This document shows, in pieces, positions 1-8,860 of a stretch of DNA of 64,000 nt. The position numbers and the translations under genes are program-made. The stretch is from assembly GCF_009600315.1 (NCBI RefSeq), contig NZ_WIWC01000017.1, positions 1 to 64,000 of the forward strand, written 5' to 3'. The notes beneath the pieces were generated by a model. It was not told where the DNA came from, did no database searches, and saw nothing but the letters and a program-made list of their open reading frames with translations. The DNA is from Pseudomonas helleri. GTDB lineage: Bacteria; Pseudomonadota; Gammaproteobacteria; Pseudomonadales; Pseudomonadaceae. Position 1 is the first letter of the stretch. The number at the start of each line of letters is the position of its first letter.

Positions 1-222
1 GGCCCGATCGCGGCTGGCTCGACGTCCTGCCTCGCCACCCCCATAACAGCACCTGCGTTCAGCCTCCTGTGAGGGGCCTCAGTGTTGGTTTCACTTTTTC
101 GGTGGCGGCAGTGAGATTGTTTTATAAGCAATAAGCAATAAGCAATAAGCAACAAGCAACAAGCAACAAGCTTAAGGCTCGGCAGTTATAGTGCTGACAG
201 TTTTTTATTGGGAGAACAACCC
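1..222. other. Left edge, no gene assigned
   Basis: No gene could be assigned to the first 222 bases. A short open stretch at the extreme left could be the tail of a neighbouring gene, but nothing recognisable is encoded. The only clear structure is the heptamer array at 124-171, listed separately. A Shine-Dalgarno GGGAGA at 210-215 belongs to the gene starting at 223. Confidence 0.5.
124..171. repeat. Heptanucleotide tandem repeat (ATAAGCA/ACAAGCA, about 7 copies)
   Basis: Four copies of ATAAGCA are followed by nearly three copies of ACAAGCA, differing only by T or C at the second position. The array ends about 50 bases before the start codon of the deacetylase-like gene, so it lies in that gene's probable promoter or leader. 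Simple repeats of this kind can change copy number by slippage. Whether that affects expression here is not known. Confidence 0.9.
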
Positions 223-1350
223 GTGCGTGTGGCTCTTTTTTTATCGACCTGGCTGTTGTGTCTGGGTGCAATGGCGACTCCCAACGAACCGGCAACTCTG
301 GACCGCACAAGCTGGCCAGAACCTTTAACCAGCCCTGCCTTGTTCGACGTAGCCTCGCGCGCGGAAATCCTCACCTTCGCCCATGCTTTACTGGCCACCG
401 AAGCACTGGATGAGAACGCCCTGAAACAGCGTCTCAACCTTAAAAACATTAACCTCGACTCAATCGACACTGTTCGTCAGCGCCTGGTTAACTACAACGC
501 CGCCCAGCAAAGCTGTGATCAGGATGCATCGTTTTGTTATTTAATCGAAGACATGCCTACGCTGCGCGAACAGGCCGGCAAGTTTGCAGTGGCCGACGAT
601 TCGTTTTATGCCGCGTGGGCCGAACCCAGTCGTGAGTTTCATCGCCGTTATCTGGATGAACAATTACGACTGGCCGCATTGTTCCCGCAAACCGGCAGTG
701 AGATCGGGTTGTATGGCGCGCACGAGTTCAATGGCGCCGAGATGAATGATCGGCTCTTTCTGTTGACCTTCGCCAGCGGACCCAGCCAATTGCCGGGCAC
801 AACCGACTGGCTCACCGACTACTTGCGCAAGCAATCCATGAGCGCGACCTTCTTTGTGCTCGGCAATAGCCTGCAAGCGCGCCTCGATAAAACTTCGCAA
901 CAGGCCGTACGGTCACTCTACAAGGGGCAGTGCGTGGGCGTGCAGGGTTGGGAATACCGCTCGCACAGCCATTGGCAAGACTGGCAAAACTCAATTCTGC
1001 GCAGTAACGCACTGGTTAAACAGCAGTTGCCCGACAGTCATGTCCCTTTGTTCCGCCCACCCTATGGGCAACGTCGGGCGGACAGTGGCGAATTTTTCCA
1101 GTCTCAGGGCTTGCAGGTGGCCTTGTGGAACATTGACTCGCAAGACAAGGCAGCCAGCCTGACGGCCGAGCAGTCGGCGCATCGGGTGCTGACCCTTATG
1201 CTGTTATGGCGTCATGGCGTGATTGCTTTTCACGACACACAAGACAAAGTGCGCACCGCCTTGCCCTGGTTATTGAAGGCGACGGCGCAAAATGGTTTGG
1301 GCTGGGAGGGGTGTGAAGACCGGATGCCCGCCAGTGATGGCGGGCGATGA
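223..1350 (+). CDS. Polysaccharide deacetylase (NodB-like) family protein, exported, atypical active site
   Basis: The GTG at 223 is chosen because GGGAGA lies seven bases upstream and translation from there opens with a hydrophobic signal peptide (about residues 1-20). A TTG at 208 is in frame but has no ribosome site. The C-terminal half has the NodB fold: a first motif TFASGP near residue 190, an HSH-containing motif, RPPYG, a WNIDSQD segment and a final IAFHD. In active enzymes of this family the first motif is TFDDGP, whose aspartates act as catalytic base and metal ligand. Here both are replaced by Ala and Ser, so the protein may be a non-catalytic carbohydrate binder or use a changed mechanism. 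The N-terminal half is unassigned. A GC-rich hairpin (1326-1345) lies at the 3' end. Confidence 0.8.
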   Translation: MRVALFLSTWLLCLGAMATPNEPATLDRTSWPEPLTSPALFDVASRAEILTFAHALLATEALDENALKQRLNLKNINLDSIDTVRQRLVNYNAAQQSCDQDASFCYLIEDMPTLREQAGKFAVADDSFYAAWAEPSREFHRRYLDEQLRLAALFPQTGSEIGLYGAHEFNGAEMNDRLFLLTFASGPSQLPGTTDWLTDYLRKQSMSATFFVLGNSLQARLDKTSQQAVRSLYKGQCVGVQGWEYRSHSHWQDWQNSILRSNALVKQQLPDSHVPLFRPPYGQRRADSGEFFQSQGLQVALWNIDSQDKAASLTAEQSAHRVLTLMLLWRHGVIAFHDTQDKVRTALPWLLKATAQNGLGWEGCEDRMPASDGGR

Positions 1351-1352
1351 GT

Positions 1353-1673
1353 TTAAAGAAGGCGTAAGGCCATCTCGGAGCCAGCACGCAGATATTCAAC
1401 CTGAGCCACGATGGCGTCCTTGACGATGGCTTCACCGGTGTCAGTGAGCTTGGCTTTTTTGGCATCAATGACGGATAGCTGGAGTAACTGCATGGCAACG
1501 TCCATCGCCTTTTGGAAGGCGGTGATGTTGTTGTGTTGGCCAAACTCGCGAATCACTGCCTCCAAGCGCTCGTCTGCATTGTCGCGAAGTTGTTGGTATT
1601 CGGTAAAAGACACGTTGCCATCGTTATAAATATCGAGCAGCATCTGTTCCAGGGTTTTGGAAATCGGGGTCAT
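1353..1673 (-). CDS. Small conserved protein of unknown function
   Basis: A 106-residue, mainly helical soluble protein without cysteines, signal peptide or membrane segment. The start is strongly supported by AAGGAGG four to five bases upstream on the minus strand. It converges tail to tail with the deacetylase-like gene, with only two bases between the stop codons, so the hairpin at 1326-1345 may act in both directions. I do not recognise the family. The charged helical sequence with short hydrophobic repeats could form a small helical bundle, but no function can be inferred. Confidence 0.75.
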   Translation of the reverse strand: MTPISKTLEQMLLDIYNDGNVSFTEYQQLRDNADERLEAVIREFGQHNNITAFQKAMDVAMQLLQLSVIDAKKAKLTDTGEAIVKDAIVAQVEYLRAGSEMALRLL

Positions 1674-1867
1674 ACGGCCTCCTTCGGCATAAGCATTGAG
1701 GAATCAGGCTGAAAGCAGCCTGCCACGAAGCTTACGTGCGCCTTAAAGGAAGGGCAGACAAGACGAATCCGCGCTTTTTGTCAGATGCCACTGGCATTTC
1801 TGTCGGATGTTTAAATTCGGCTTTTTGCATCTGATGCAGTCGTTTTTTGGTGCAAAAGGGTATGACT

Positions 1868-2077
1868 ATGTTTCAGGTAATTACTAAGCCTAGTAGCGAT
1901 TTGAAATGGCGCCAAGCCCATTTTGTCAGTAAGAAAAAAATAGTTAAAAAGCGCAAGAAAAGCTTTTTTTTGTCACACAATTTGGAGTATTACGAAGACA
2001 GACCGCCGAAACCTGCAACACAGGTGGCGTCTTCCAAGACCCATCGGGCAGGACATTCATCTGGCAGGTTCAGGTGA
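1868..2077 (+). CDS. Possible small basic protein, uncertain
   Basis: A 69-codon frame preceded by AAAGGG with a seven-base spacer to ATG 1868 (another ATG lies two codons upstream). The first half is AT-rich and encodes a run of lysines and arginines (VSKKKIVKKRKKSF), unlike the codon use of neighbouring genes; the second half looks like non-coding sequence. It lies in the 475-base gap before phoH, which otherwise holds no recognised gene. It could be a real small protein, a translated leader for phoH, or chance. Confidence 0.3.
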   Translation: MFQVITKPSSDLKWRQAHFVSKKKIVKKRKKSFFLSHNLEYYEDRPPKPATQVASSKTHRAGHSSGRFR

Positions 2078-2148
2078 ATAGGCAGTCACTTCGAGGCGCA
2101 GCACTGTTGAGGTAATGCGTCGAATGGCTCCCACAAAGGTGACCGAGT

Positions 2149-3543
2149 ATGGATGATCACGGACGCACTCCTTCTTCCAACCAGCCAATCCTTTATGTAC
2201 TCGATACCAATGTTCTGATTCACGATCCAAATGCGTTGCTCAACTTCGAGGAACACCACGTCGCAATCCCGATGACGGTGCTCGAAGAACTCGACAAACT
2301 CAAGGCCGGTAAATTACTGGTGGCGGCTGAGTGTCGTCAGGCGATTCGGCTGATCGATCAGTTATTAGGCGTTGCCTGTCCTGAAGATGTCGAAAAAGGC
2401 GTGCCCATTCAGCGTGGCAAAAGCGGCCCCAAAGGCTTTCTTTCCATCCTGATGAACAAGCGCAGAGAACCCAATACGCTGCTGCCCGAAAACCTCAACG
2501 ACAACATCATCATCAACCAGTTGATCGACTTGCATGCCCGCCGACCGGAATGGCATGTGGTGCTGGTGACCAAAGACATCAACATGCGCCTCAAGGCGCG
2601 TGCCTGCGGGATTGAAGCCGAAGATTACAGCACCGACCAATTGGTTGATGACGTGTCGATGCTGTCTCGCGGCTATCACACCATGACCGGCTCTTTCTGG
2701 GACCGTGTCAGCAAAGTTGAAACCCGTCAGGGGCATGGCCGTACCTGGCATCAGGTGCAGCTGGTGGATAATTTGCCCGCGGTGCACATCAACGAGTTCA
2801 TCATCGACGAACAGGGCTTTGTCGGCTGGATCAAGGAAATTCGCAAAGACCACTTGCTGATTCTCGACCTGCATCAGGAGCCATTGCTGCATCAGGAGGC
2901 CTGGGGGCTTAAACCTCGGGACATTTATCAGGGGCTGGCGCTGTTCGCCTTGCTCGACCCGGATATTCATTTGGTCAACCTGTCGGGTGCGGCGGGTTCG
3001 GGTAAAACCATTCTGGCGCTGGCGGCGGCCATTGAGCAAACCATGGTCAGCAAACGCTACCGGCGCATCATCTGTACCCGCAGCGTGCAAGGGCTGGATC
3101 AGGAAATCGGCTTTTTACCAGGCACTGAAGCCGAGAAGATGGAACCTTGGCTGGGCGCGATCACCGACAACCTTGAAGCCCTGCATATGGAGGACGAAAG
3201 CACCCACGGCAGCGTTGATTACATCCTCAGTAAAGTGCCTTTGCAGTTCAAATCCCTCAACTACATACGGGGCCGCAGCTTCCAGCAAAGCCTGATTTTG
3301 ATTGATGAGTGCCAGAACCTGACGCCGCACCAGATGAAAACCATCATCACCCGTGCGGGTGCGGGTTCTAAAGTGGTGTGCCTGGGTAACCTGGCGCAGA
3401 TTGATACGCCTTATCTGTCAGCCACCAGTTCGGGGCTGACCTACCTGACGGAGCGTTTCAAAGACTTCCCCAATGGCGTGCACATTGCCCTGCAAGGGGT
3501 GCCTCGTTCGATTCTGGCCGAATACGCCGAATCCCATCTGTGA
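2149..3543 (+). CDS. PhoH family ATPase with N-terminal PIN domain
   Basis: 464 residues with two modules. Residues about 12-150 are a PIN-like nuclease domain, with LDTNVLIHDP and EELDKLK carrying the expected acidic residues. The C-terminal half is a PhoH-type P-loop ATPase with GAAGSGKT near residue 280 and the Walker B segment LILIDECQNL. PIN-PhoH proteins (PhoH2, YlaK-like) are cytoplasmic and are thought to couple ATP-driven RNA unwinding to RNA cleavage. The ATG at 2149 follows AAAGGTG with a suitable spacer. A GC-rich terminator follows at 3552. Known members include toxin-antitoxin-associated proteins, but no antitoxin partner is evident here. Confidence 0.93.
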   Translation: MDDHGRTPSSNQPILYVLDTNVLIHDPNALLNFEEHHVAIPMTVLEELDKLKAGKLLVAAECRQAIRLIDQLLGVACPEDVEKGVPIQRGKSGPKGFLSILMNKRREPNTLLPENLNDNIIINQLIDLHARRPEWHVVLVTKDINMRLKARACGIEAEDYSTDQLVDDVSMLSRGYHTMTGSFWDRVSKVETRQGHGRTWHQVQLVDNLPAVHINEFIIDEQGFVGWIKEIRKDHLLILDLHQEPLLHQEAWGLKPRDIYQGLALFALLDPDIHLVNLSGAAGSGKTILALAAAIEQTMVSKRYRRIICTRSVQGLDQEIGFLPGTEAEKMEPWLGAITDNLEALHMEDESTHGSVDYILSKVPLQFKSLNYIRGRSFQQSLILIDECQNLTPHQMKTIITRAGAGSKVVCLGNLAQIDTPYLSATSSGLTYLTERFKDFPNGVHIALQGVPRSILAEYAESHL

Positions 3544-3551
3544 CCCAGATC

Positions 3552-3576
3552 CGGGCGGCATAGCGCCGCCCGGTTT
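3552..3576 (+). terminator. Rho-independent terminator after phoH
   Basis: GGGCGGC (3553-3559) pairs with GCCGCCC (3565-3571) around a five-base loop, followed by GGTTTC. It begins nine bases after the phoH stop. The short T run makes it a moderate rather than strong terminator. Confidence 0.65.
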
Positions 3577-3597
3577 CATCTCGATCCATCCTCCCAA

Positions 3598-3623
3598 TCC
3601 GTAGCCGCTGCCGAAGGCTGCGA
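3598..3623. repeat. Single REP half-element
   Basis: A GTAGCCGCTGCCGAAGGCTG sequence matches one arm of the REP family that occurs as inverted pairs at 11941, 17967, 22181, 33499 and 44242. Only one arm is present here, before moaC. Confidence 0.7.
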
Positions 3624-3795
3624 ACTAGAAACGGCATCTTTGCACCCTCTGAAGTGTGCACCGTTGTACGGCGAAGGCGTGCGGGTGATCAGTTTGATGT
3701 TCTGATGCGCGCTATTCGCGGGATGGATAGCCCGGCGGACTTGGGCAAACCTTACGCTCGGGTTTAAACTCGACCTTCCTGTCTGGAGTATTCCC

Positions 3796-4269
3796 GTGCT
3801 GACTCATTTAGATTCCCAAGGCCGCGCCAATATGGTCGACGTCACCGATAAAGCCGTGACGTCCCGTGAAGCCGTGGCTCAAGCGGTGGTGCGCATGCGC
3901 CCGGAAACCCTGGCCATGATCGTCAAGGGTGATCATCCCAAGGGCGATGTGTTCGCCGTGGCCCGTATTGCCGGTATTCAGGCGGCGAAAAAAACCGCTG
4001 ACCTCATTCCCTTGTGCCATCCGTTGATGCTCACCAGCGTCAAAGTCGAACTCAGCGCCCAAGGCACCGAGGCGGTGCTGATCGTCGCGCGCTGCAAGCT
4101 CGCCGGGCAGACCGGGGTTGAAATGGAAGCCCTGACCGCCGCCAGTGTGGCGGCATTGACGATCTATGACATGTGCAAAGCGGTCGACCGCGGCATGACC
4201 ATCGAAGGCGTGCGCGTGCTGGAAAAACTCGGCGGCAAGAGCGGTCACTTCAAGGCTGACCAAGCATGA
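3796..4269 (+). CDS. moaC: Cyclic pyranopterin monophosphate synthase MoaC
   Basis: 157 residues, full length for MoaC. With MoaA it converts GTP to cyclic pyranopterin monophosphate, the first step of molybdenum cofactor synthesis in the cytoplasm. Family segments are visible: LCHPL and KVELS in the middle, then GVEMEAL and YDMCKA toward the C-terminus. The GTG start has GGAG (3785-3788) upstream. It overlaps moaD by four bases and heads the compact moaCDE unit. moaA and moaB are not in the window. No molybdenum-cofactor riboswitch was recognised in the 250-base leader. Confidence 0.97.
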   Translation: MLTHLDSQGRANMVDVTDKAVTSREAVAQAVVRMRPETLAMIVKGDHPKGDVFAVARIAGIQAAKKTADLIPLCHPLMLTSVKVELSAQGTEAVLIVARCKLAGQTGVEMEALTAASVAALTIYDMCKAVDRGMTIEGVRVLEKLGGKSGHFKADQA

Positions 4270-4511
4270 AGCTGAACGTCATGTACTTCGCCCGCTACCG
4301 TGAAGCATTGGGGGTGGATAGAGAAACGGTCGAAGGCGAGTTCGCCACCCTAGAGCACTTGCGTGCGCATTTGCTGCAACGCAAAGACGTCTGGCAGGTA
4401 CTGGCAGAGCCCAACCTGATGTGTGCGCGCAATGAAGAGCTGTGCAAGCTCGATGAACCCTTGGCGGAAGGCGACCATGTGGCGTTTTTCCCACCGGTCA
4501 CGGGAGGCTGA
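4266..4511 (+). CDS. moaD: Molybdopterin synthase sulfur-carrier subunit MoaD
   Basis: 81 residues with a ubiquitin-like fold, ending in the diagnostic PPVTGG; the terminal Gly-Gly is adenylated by MoeB and thiocarboxylated so that MoaD can donate sulfur to precursor Z. The ATG overlaps the moaC stop, consistent with translational coupling. MoaE starts two bases after its stop, so both subunits of the synthase are made from one transcript. Confidence 0.96.
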   Translation: MKLNVMYFARYREALGVDRETVEGEFATLEHLRAHLLQRKDVWQVLAEPNLMCARNEELCKLDEPLAEGDHVAFFPPVTGG

Positions 4512-4513
4512 AC

Positions 4514-4969
4514 ATGTCGATTCGGATACAAGAGGCAGCTTTTGATCCGGGGGCCGAGGTCAACGCCCTGCACGCGGCCAATCTGGGGGTCGGCGCGGTG
4601 GTGAGCTTTGTGGGCTATGTGCGCGACTTCAATGACGGGCGCGACGTGGCGGGGCTGTTTCTGGAGCATTACCCCGGCATGACCGAAAAAGCCTTGGCCA
4701 AGATCATGGCCGAAGCCGAGCAGCGCTGGCCGTTGCTCAAACTGTACGTGCTGCACCGTGTGGGCGCGCTGGAGCCGGGTGAACCCATTGTGTTTGTTGG
4801 CGTGGCCAGTGCCCATCGCCAAGCCGCCTTCGATGCCTGCGCCTTCGTCATGGACTACCTGAAAACCCGTGCGCCATTCTGGAAGAAAGAACAGACCTGC
4901 GAAGGTCCGCGCTGGGTCGAAGGACGGGCCAGCGATGAAGCGGCGGCAGAGCGCTGGCGTAGCAGCTGA
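4514..4969 (+). CDS. moaE: Molybdopterin synthase catalytic subunit MoaE
   Basis: 151 residues, usual MoaE length. It forms a heterotetramer with MoaD and inserts two sulfurs into cyclic pyranopterin monophosphate to give molybdopterin. The conserved GAVVSFVGYVRDFNDG near the N-terminus and the C-terminal FWKKE segment with its catalytic lysine are present. It is the last gene of moaCDE and converges with rhlB. The 143 bases between them hold degenerate REP-like sequence and a GCGAAGCGTTCGC inverted repeat but no strong terminator. Confidence 0.96.
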   Translation: MSIRIQEAAFDPGAEVNALHAANLGVGAVVSFVGYVRDFNDGRDVAGLFLEHYPGMTEKALAKIMAEAEQRWPLLKLYVLHRVGALEPGEPIVFVGVASAHRQAAFDACAFVMDYLKTRAPFWKKEQTCEGPRWVEGRASDEAAAERWRSS

Positions 4970-5112
4970 CGAGTAGTGCGAGGCAGCGATCGAGTTGCGA
5001 AGCGTTCGCAGAATGGGACGCTTCGGTGTGTCAGGTTTTACGACGGCTTTGCCGCCGATCGCAGCCTTCTTGCCTCGTCAGCGGCAAGATCCGTACAGGT
5101 GAACGCGAGGTT

Positions 5113-6603
5113 TCACGCCGTTTCTGTTGGGTCCTGCGGTTTGCGTACGGCGCATACCACCGGGCGCAGCAGCTCTGTCGGCGGGGTTTCGCAGCTGATT
5201 TTGCGGCCCAGCATGGCTTCGATGGACGGCAGTTGGTAGGAGTCGTCTTCGCCTGCAAAGCTGATAGAGACGCCGCTGGCACCCGCACGGCCGGTTCGGC
5301 CAATGCGGTGCACGTAATCGTCCGGCACTTCAGGCAGGGTGAAGTTGATCACGTGGCTGATGCCGTCGATGTGAATCCCGCGACCCGCTACGTCGGTCGC
5401 CACCAATACGCGGATTTTGCCTTCGCGGAAGCCTTCGAGGGTTTTGATCCGTTTGTGCTGCGGCACGTCGCCGGACAGTTGCGCGGCGTTGATGCCATCG
5501 CGTACCAGACGCTCTTCAATGCGGCGTACTTCGTCTTTGCGGTTGGCGAAGACGATCACGCGTTCCCAGCCATTGTCGTTCACCAGATTGAACAGCAATT
5601 TGTATTTGTCTGCACCGGCCACGGCGTAGACATGCTGTTCCACCAGTTCGTTGGCACGGCTTGGCGCTTCGATTTCAACAATGGCCGGGTCGGTGGTCCA
5701 TTGCTTGGCCAGGTTCATCACGTCTTCCGTAAAGGTCGCGGAGAACAGTAGGGTCTGGCGCTCGGCTTTCGGCGGGGTCTGACGAATGATCTGACGCACT
5801 TGCGGGATAAAGCCCATGTCGAGCATGCGGTCGGCTTCGTCGAGGACCATGACTTCGACCATGTCCAGATGGACTTCGCCGCGCTGGTTGAAGTCCAGCA
5901 AGCGGCCCGGTGTGGCGACCAGGATGTCGCAGTGGCGGGCTTCGAGTTGTTTGAGCTGTTTGTCGAAGTCCATGCCGCCGACGAATGCCATGACGTTGAG
6001 GTCGGTGTACTTGGTGAGGTCGGCGGCGTCTTTGGCGATTTGCACCACCAGCTCGCGAGTCGGCGCAATGATCAACGCGCGCGGCTCACCCATGTACCGC
6101 TCTTTGGGCGGTGGGGTTTGCGTCAATTGGCTGATGATCGAAATCAGAAAGGCTGCGGTTTTGCCGGTGCCGGTCTGGGCACGGCCGATGGCGTCGCGGC
6201 CGCTCAGTGTATAACCCAGCACCTGAGCCTGAATCGGTGTGCAATACGGGAAGCCCAGGTCCTGAATGGCGTGCATCAGTTCGGGGGCCAGGTTGAAGTC
6301 GTGAAAGCGGGTTTTGCCTTCTTGCGGCTCAACGACGAAATCTTCGAGTTTCCAGGGAATGACCGGCGGCTTGGGCGCCACTTCACGGCGCGGTTTGGTC
6401 ACTTTGGGTTTTTCGATGCGCTGCGGTTCTGGTGCTGAAAGGGCTGCGGGAGTGTTCACCGCGGCGGTTTCAGGCGCCGGACGGGCAGGCTGCTGTGCAT
6501 CAGTACGCGGGCCTTGGCTGGCTCCAGGCGTGGTTGAAGCTGGCGCGAGCGGCTCAGCTTCGGTTTTACCAAATATTTTTTTGAGTGCTTTGAGCACGGT
6601 CAT
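5113..6603 (-). CDS. rhlB: ATP-dependent RNA helicase RhlB (DEAD-box)
   Basis: 496 residues. A basic, proline- and alanine-rich N-terminal extension of about 100 residues precedes the DEAD-box core: Q motif, AQTGTGKT (motif I), [19 protein letters not shown] (motif II), SAT (motif III) and [10 protein letters not shown] (motif VI). RhlB unwinds structured RNA and in enterobacteria works with RNase E in the degradosome. The long low-complexity N-terminus is typical of Pseudomonas RhlB. It lies 85 bases downstream of the esterase gene on the same strand and may be partly co-transcribed. Confidence 0.93.
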   Translation of the reverse strand: MTVLKALKKIFGKTEAEPLAPASTTPGASQGPRTDAQQPARPAPETAAVNTPAALSAPEPQRIEKPKVTKPRREVAPKPPVIPWKLEDFVVEPQEGKTRFHDFNLAPELMHAIQDLGFPYCTPIQAQVLGYTLSGRDAIGRAQTGTGKTAAFLISIISQLTQTPPPKERYMGEPRALIIAPTRELVVQIAKDAADLTKYTDLNVMAFVGGMDFDKQLKQLEARHCDILVATPGRLLDFNQRGEVHLDMVEVMVLDEADRMLDMGFIPQVRQIIRQTPPKAERQTLLFSATFTEDVMNLAKQWTTDPAIVEIEAPSRANELVEQHVYAVAGADKYKLLFNLVNDNGWERVIVFANRKDEVRRIEERLVRDGINAAQLSGDVPQHKRIKTLEGFREGKIRVLVATDVAGRGIHIDGISHVINFTLPEVPDDYVHRIGRTGRAGASGVSISFAGEDDSYQLPSIEAMLGRKISCETPPTELLRPVVCAVRKPQDPTETA

Positions 6604-6688
6604 CTCATCAGTTGGTTAAGGAGTGTACGCCGGGCAGTGTAATGCAAGTCGCGTGCTCGGCGTAGGTGAACGACAGGATGTTTCGGTT

Positions 6689-7441
<753 letters not shown>

Positions 7442-7480
7442 TCACTGAAAAATAAGGCGCAACGGCGAAGGACGCAAGAG

Positions 7481-7496
7481 TGGTACGCGCTTTGCT
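7481..7496 (+). promoter_or_regulatory. Sigma-54 (RpoN) promoter of aapJQMP
   Basis: TGGTACGCGCTTTGCT matches the consensus TGGCACG-N4-TTGCW at all but one position, with the required ten bases between the invariant GG and GC. It points toward aapJ, predicting a transcript start near 7507 and a leader of about 257 nucleotides. Sigma-54 control of amino-acid uptake is well established in Pseudomonas and implies an enhancer-binding activator; its binding site was not identified. Confidence 0.8.
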
Positions 7497-7506
7497 ATGT
7501 GCTACA

Positions 7507-7763
7507 GGGCGTTAAAGCTTCCCTCTCGGCGGTAACACTAACAGGCCATTACCGGGCGGGGCAGCAAAAAAGCCTGACGGCGAAGTTAGACAGGGAAAGC
7601 AACAGCTCAAGTGAGCGCTTCAGTGTGAAGGTTAGTGCGATGCACCCATCGCTCAAGGCTTATGCCGCTTGACCCAATAAAAAGCCAACACGGGTCAACA
7701 GTGCCTCACAAGGGGGCGGCGGGTCTTGTTCAAACACAACATAAGCAGCACTTGGAGGTTTGA
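7507..7763 (+). promoter_or_regulatory. Long structured 5' leader of aapJ mRNA
   Basis: Several complementary segments can pair. GCTTCCCT (7517-7524) faces AGGGAAAGC (7592-7600), enclosing CTAAC/GTTAG (7538-7542/7585-7589) and AGGC/GCCT (7543-7546/7572-7575). An alternative GGTAA/TTACC (7531-7535/7549-7553) would exclude the CTAAC pairing. Downstream stems are GCTCA/TGAGC (7605/7612), CTTCA/TGAAG (7618/7626), GCGATG/CATCGC (7637/7647) and GACCC/GGGTC (7671/7692). No known riboswitch class was recognised. The stretch contains no convincing reading frame. Confidence 0.55.
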
Positions 7764-8792
7764 ATGAAGCAACTGAAATCCACCCTGGCTTTGGCCACTG
7801 CCGCCATCGTGTTAAGCGTCAGCGGTTTTGCCAACGCCGGCGCGACGCTCGATGCGGTTAAAAAGAAGGGATTTGTGCAGTGTGGTGTCAGCGATGGTTT
7901 GCCCGGTTTTTCGGTGCCTGACAAAGACGGCAAGATTTTGGGGATCGATGCTGATATTTGCCGCGCTGTAGCGGCAGCCGTCTTTGGTGATGCAACCAAG
8001 GTCAAATTCAGCCAATTGAATGCCAAGGAGCGTTTTACTGCGCTGCAATCAGGGGAAGTGGACGTGCTGTCGCGCAATACCACCTGGACCAGTTCTCGTG
8101 ACGCGGGCATGGGCATGGTCTTTGCCGGTGTGACCTATTACGACGGCGTTGGCTTTTTGGTGAACAAAAAGCTGGGCGTTAACAGTGCCAAGGAACTGGA
8201 CGGTGCGACCATTTGCATACAGGCCGGTACCACCACTGAGCTGAACGTCTCGGACTACTTCCGCGCCAATAACCTGAAATACACCCCGATCACCTTCGAT
8301 ACGTCCGATGAAAGCGCCAAGTCGCTCGAAAGCGGTCGTTGCGACGTACTGACCTCCGACAAGTCCCAGCTTTATGCGCAACGCAGCAAGCTGGCTAACC
8401 CGAATGATTACGTGGTGTTGCCTGAAACCATCTCCAAAGAACCGCTGGGGCCCGTGGTTCGCAAGGGCGACGAAGACTGGTTCAGCATTGTGAAGTGGAC
8501 GCTGTTTGCCATGCTCAATGCCGAAGAAGCCGGTGTGACCTCGAAGAACGTTGTAGAAGAAGCCAAATCGACCAAAAACCCGGACGTGGCCCGTTTGCTG
8601 GGCGCTGACGGTGAGTACGGCAAAGACCTGAAACTGCCGAAGGACTGGGTGGTGCAGATCGTCAGCCAGGTCGGTAACTACGGTGAAGTCTTCGAGAAAA
8701 ACCTCGGTAAAAGCACCCCGTTGGCCATTGACCGCGGGCTGAACGCCTTGTGGAACAACGGCGGCATCCAATACGCACCACCTGTGCGCTGA
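7764..8792 (+). CDS. aapJ: General L-amino acid ABC transporter, periplasmic binding protein AapJ
   Basis: 342 residues with a cleavable signal peptide ending near GFANA. It is a type II periplasmic binding protein of the polar amino-acid family, with recognisable GFSVPD, GIDADICRAVAAAVFGD, SRNTTWTSSRD and the ligand-domain segment CIQAGTTTELN. It delivers a broad range of L-amino acids to the AapQM permease. The start has TTGGAGG six bases upstream. It is first in aapJQMP, behind a sigma-54 promoter, and is separated from aapQ by a stable hairpin that probably keeps its mRNA more abundant than that of the membrane genes. Confidence 0.95.
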   Translation: MKQLKSTLALATAAIVLSVSGFANAGATLDAVKKKGFVQCGVSDGLPGFSVPDKDGKILGIDADICRAVAAAVFGDATKVKFSQLNAKERFTALQSGEVDVLSRNTTWTSSRDAGMGMVFAGVTYYDGVGFLVNKKLGVNSAKELDGATICIQAGTTTELNVSDYFRANNLKYTPITFDTSDESAKSLESGRCDVLTSDKSQLYAQRSKLANPNDYVVLPETISKEPLGPVVRKGDEDWFSIVKWTLFAMLNAEEAGVTSKNVVEEAKSTKNPDVARLLGADGEYGKDLKLPKDWVVQIVSQVGNYGEVFEKNLGKSTPLAIDRGLNALWNNGGIQYAPPVR

Positions 8793-8802
8793 TAGCCCTG
8801 TT

Positions 8803-8825
8803 ACCCGGCAGGCCAACTGCCGGGT
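8803..8825 (+). promoter_or_regulatory. Intercistronic hairpin between aapJ and aapQ
   Basis: ACCCGGCAG (8803-8811) and CTGCCGGGT (8817-8825) form a perfect nine-pair stem with a five-base loop and no following T run. Such hairpins after binding-protein genes usually act as 3' mRNA stabilisers or partial terminators, giving excess binding protein over permease. Confidence 0.75.
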
Positions 8826-8860
8826 GATGTTGTGTTGATCCATCTTTCCTGGGGCATTTC

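Noticed and set aside
124..171. Short repeats resembling a CRISPR array
   Set aside because: Units are seven bases and contiguous with no spacers; no cas genes are in the window.
3660..3795. Molybdenum-cofactor riboswitch before moaC
   Set aside because: The leader shows no arrangement recognisable as the Moco motif, and the space is partly a REP remnant.
5026..6438. Open frames on the plus strand opposite rhlB
   Set aside because: Shadows of rhlB, whose DEAD-box motifs read on the minus strand.
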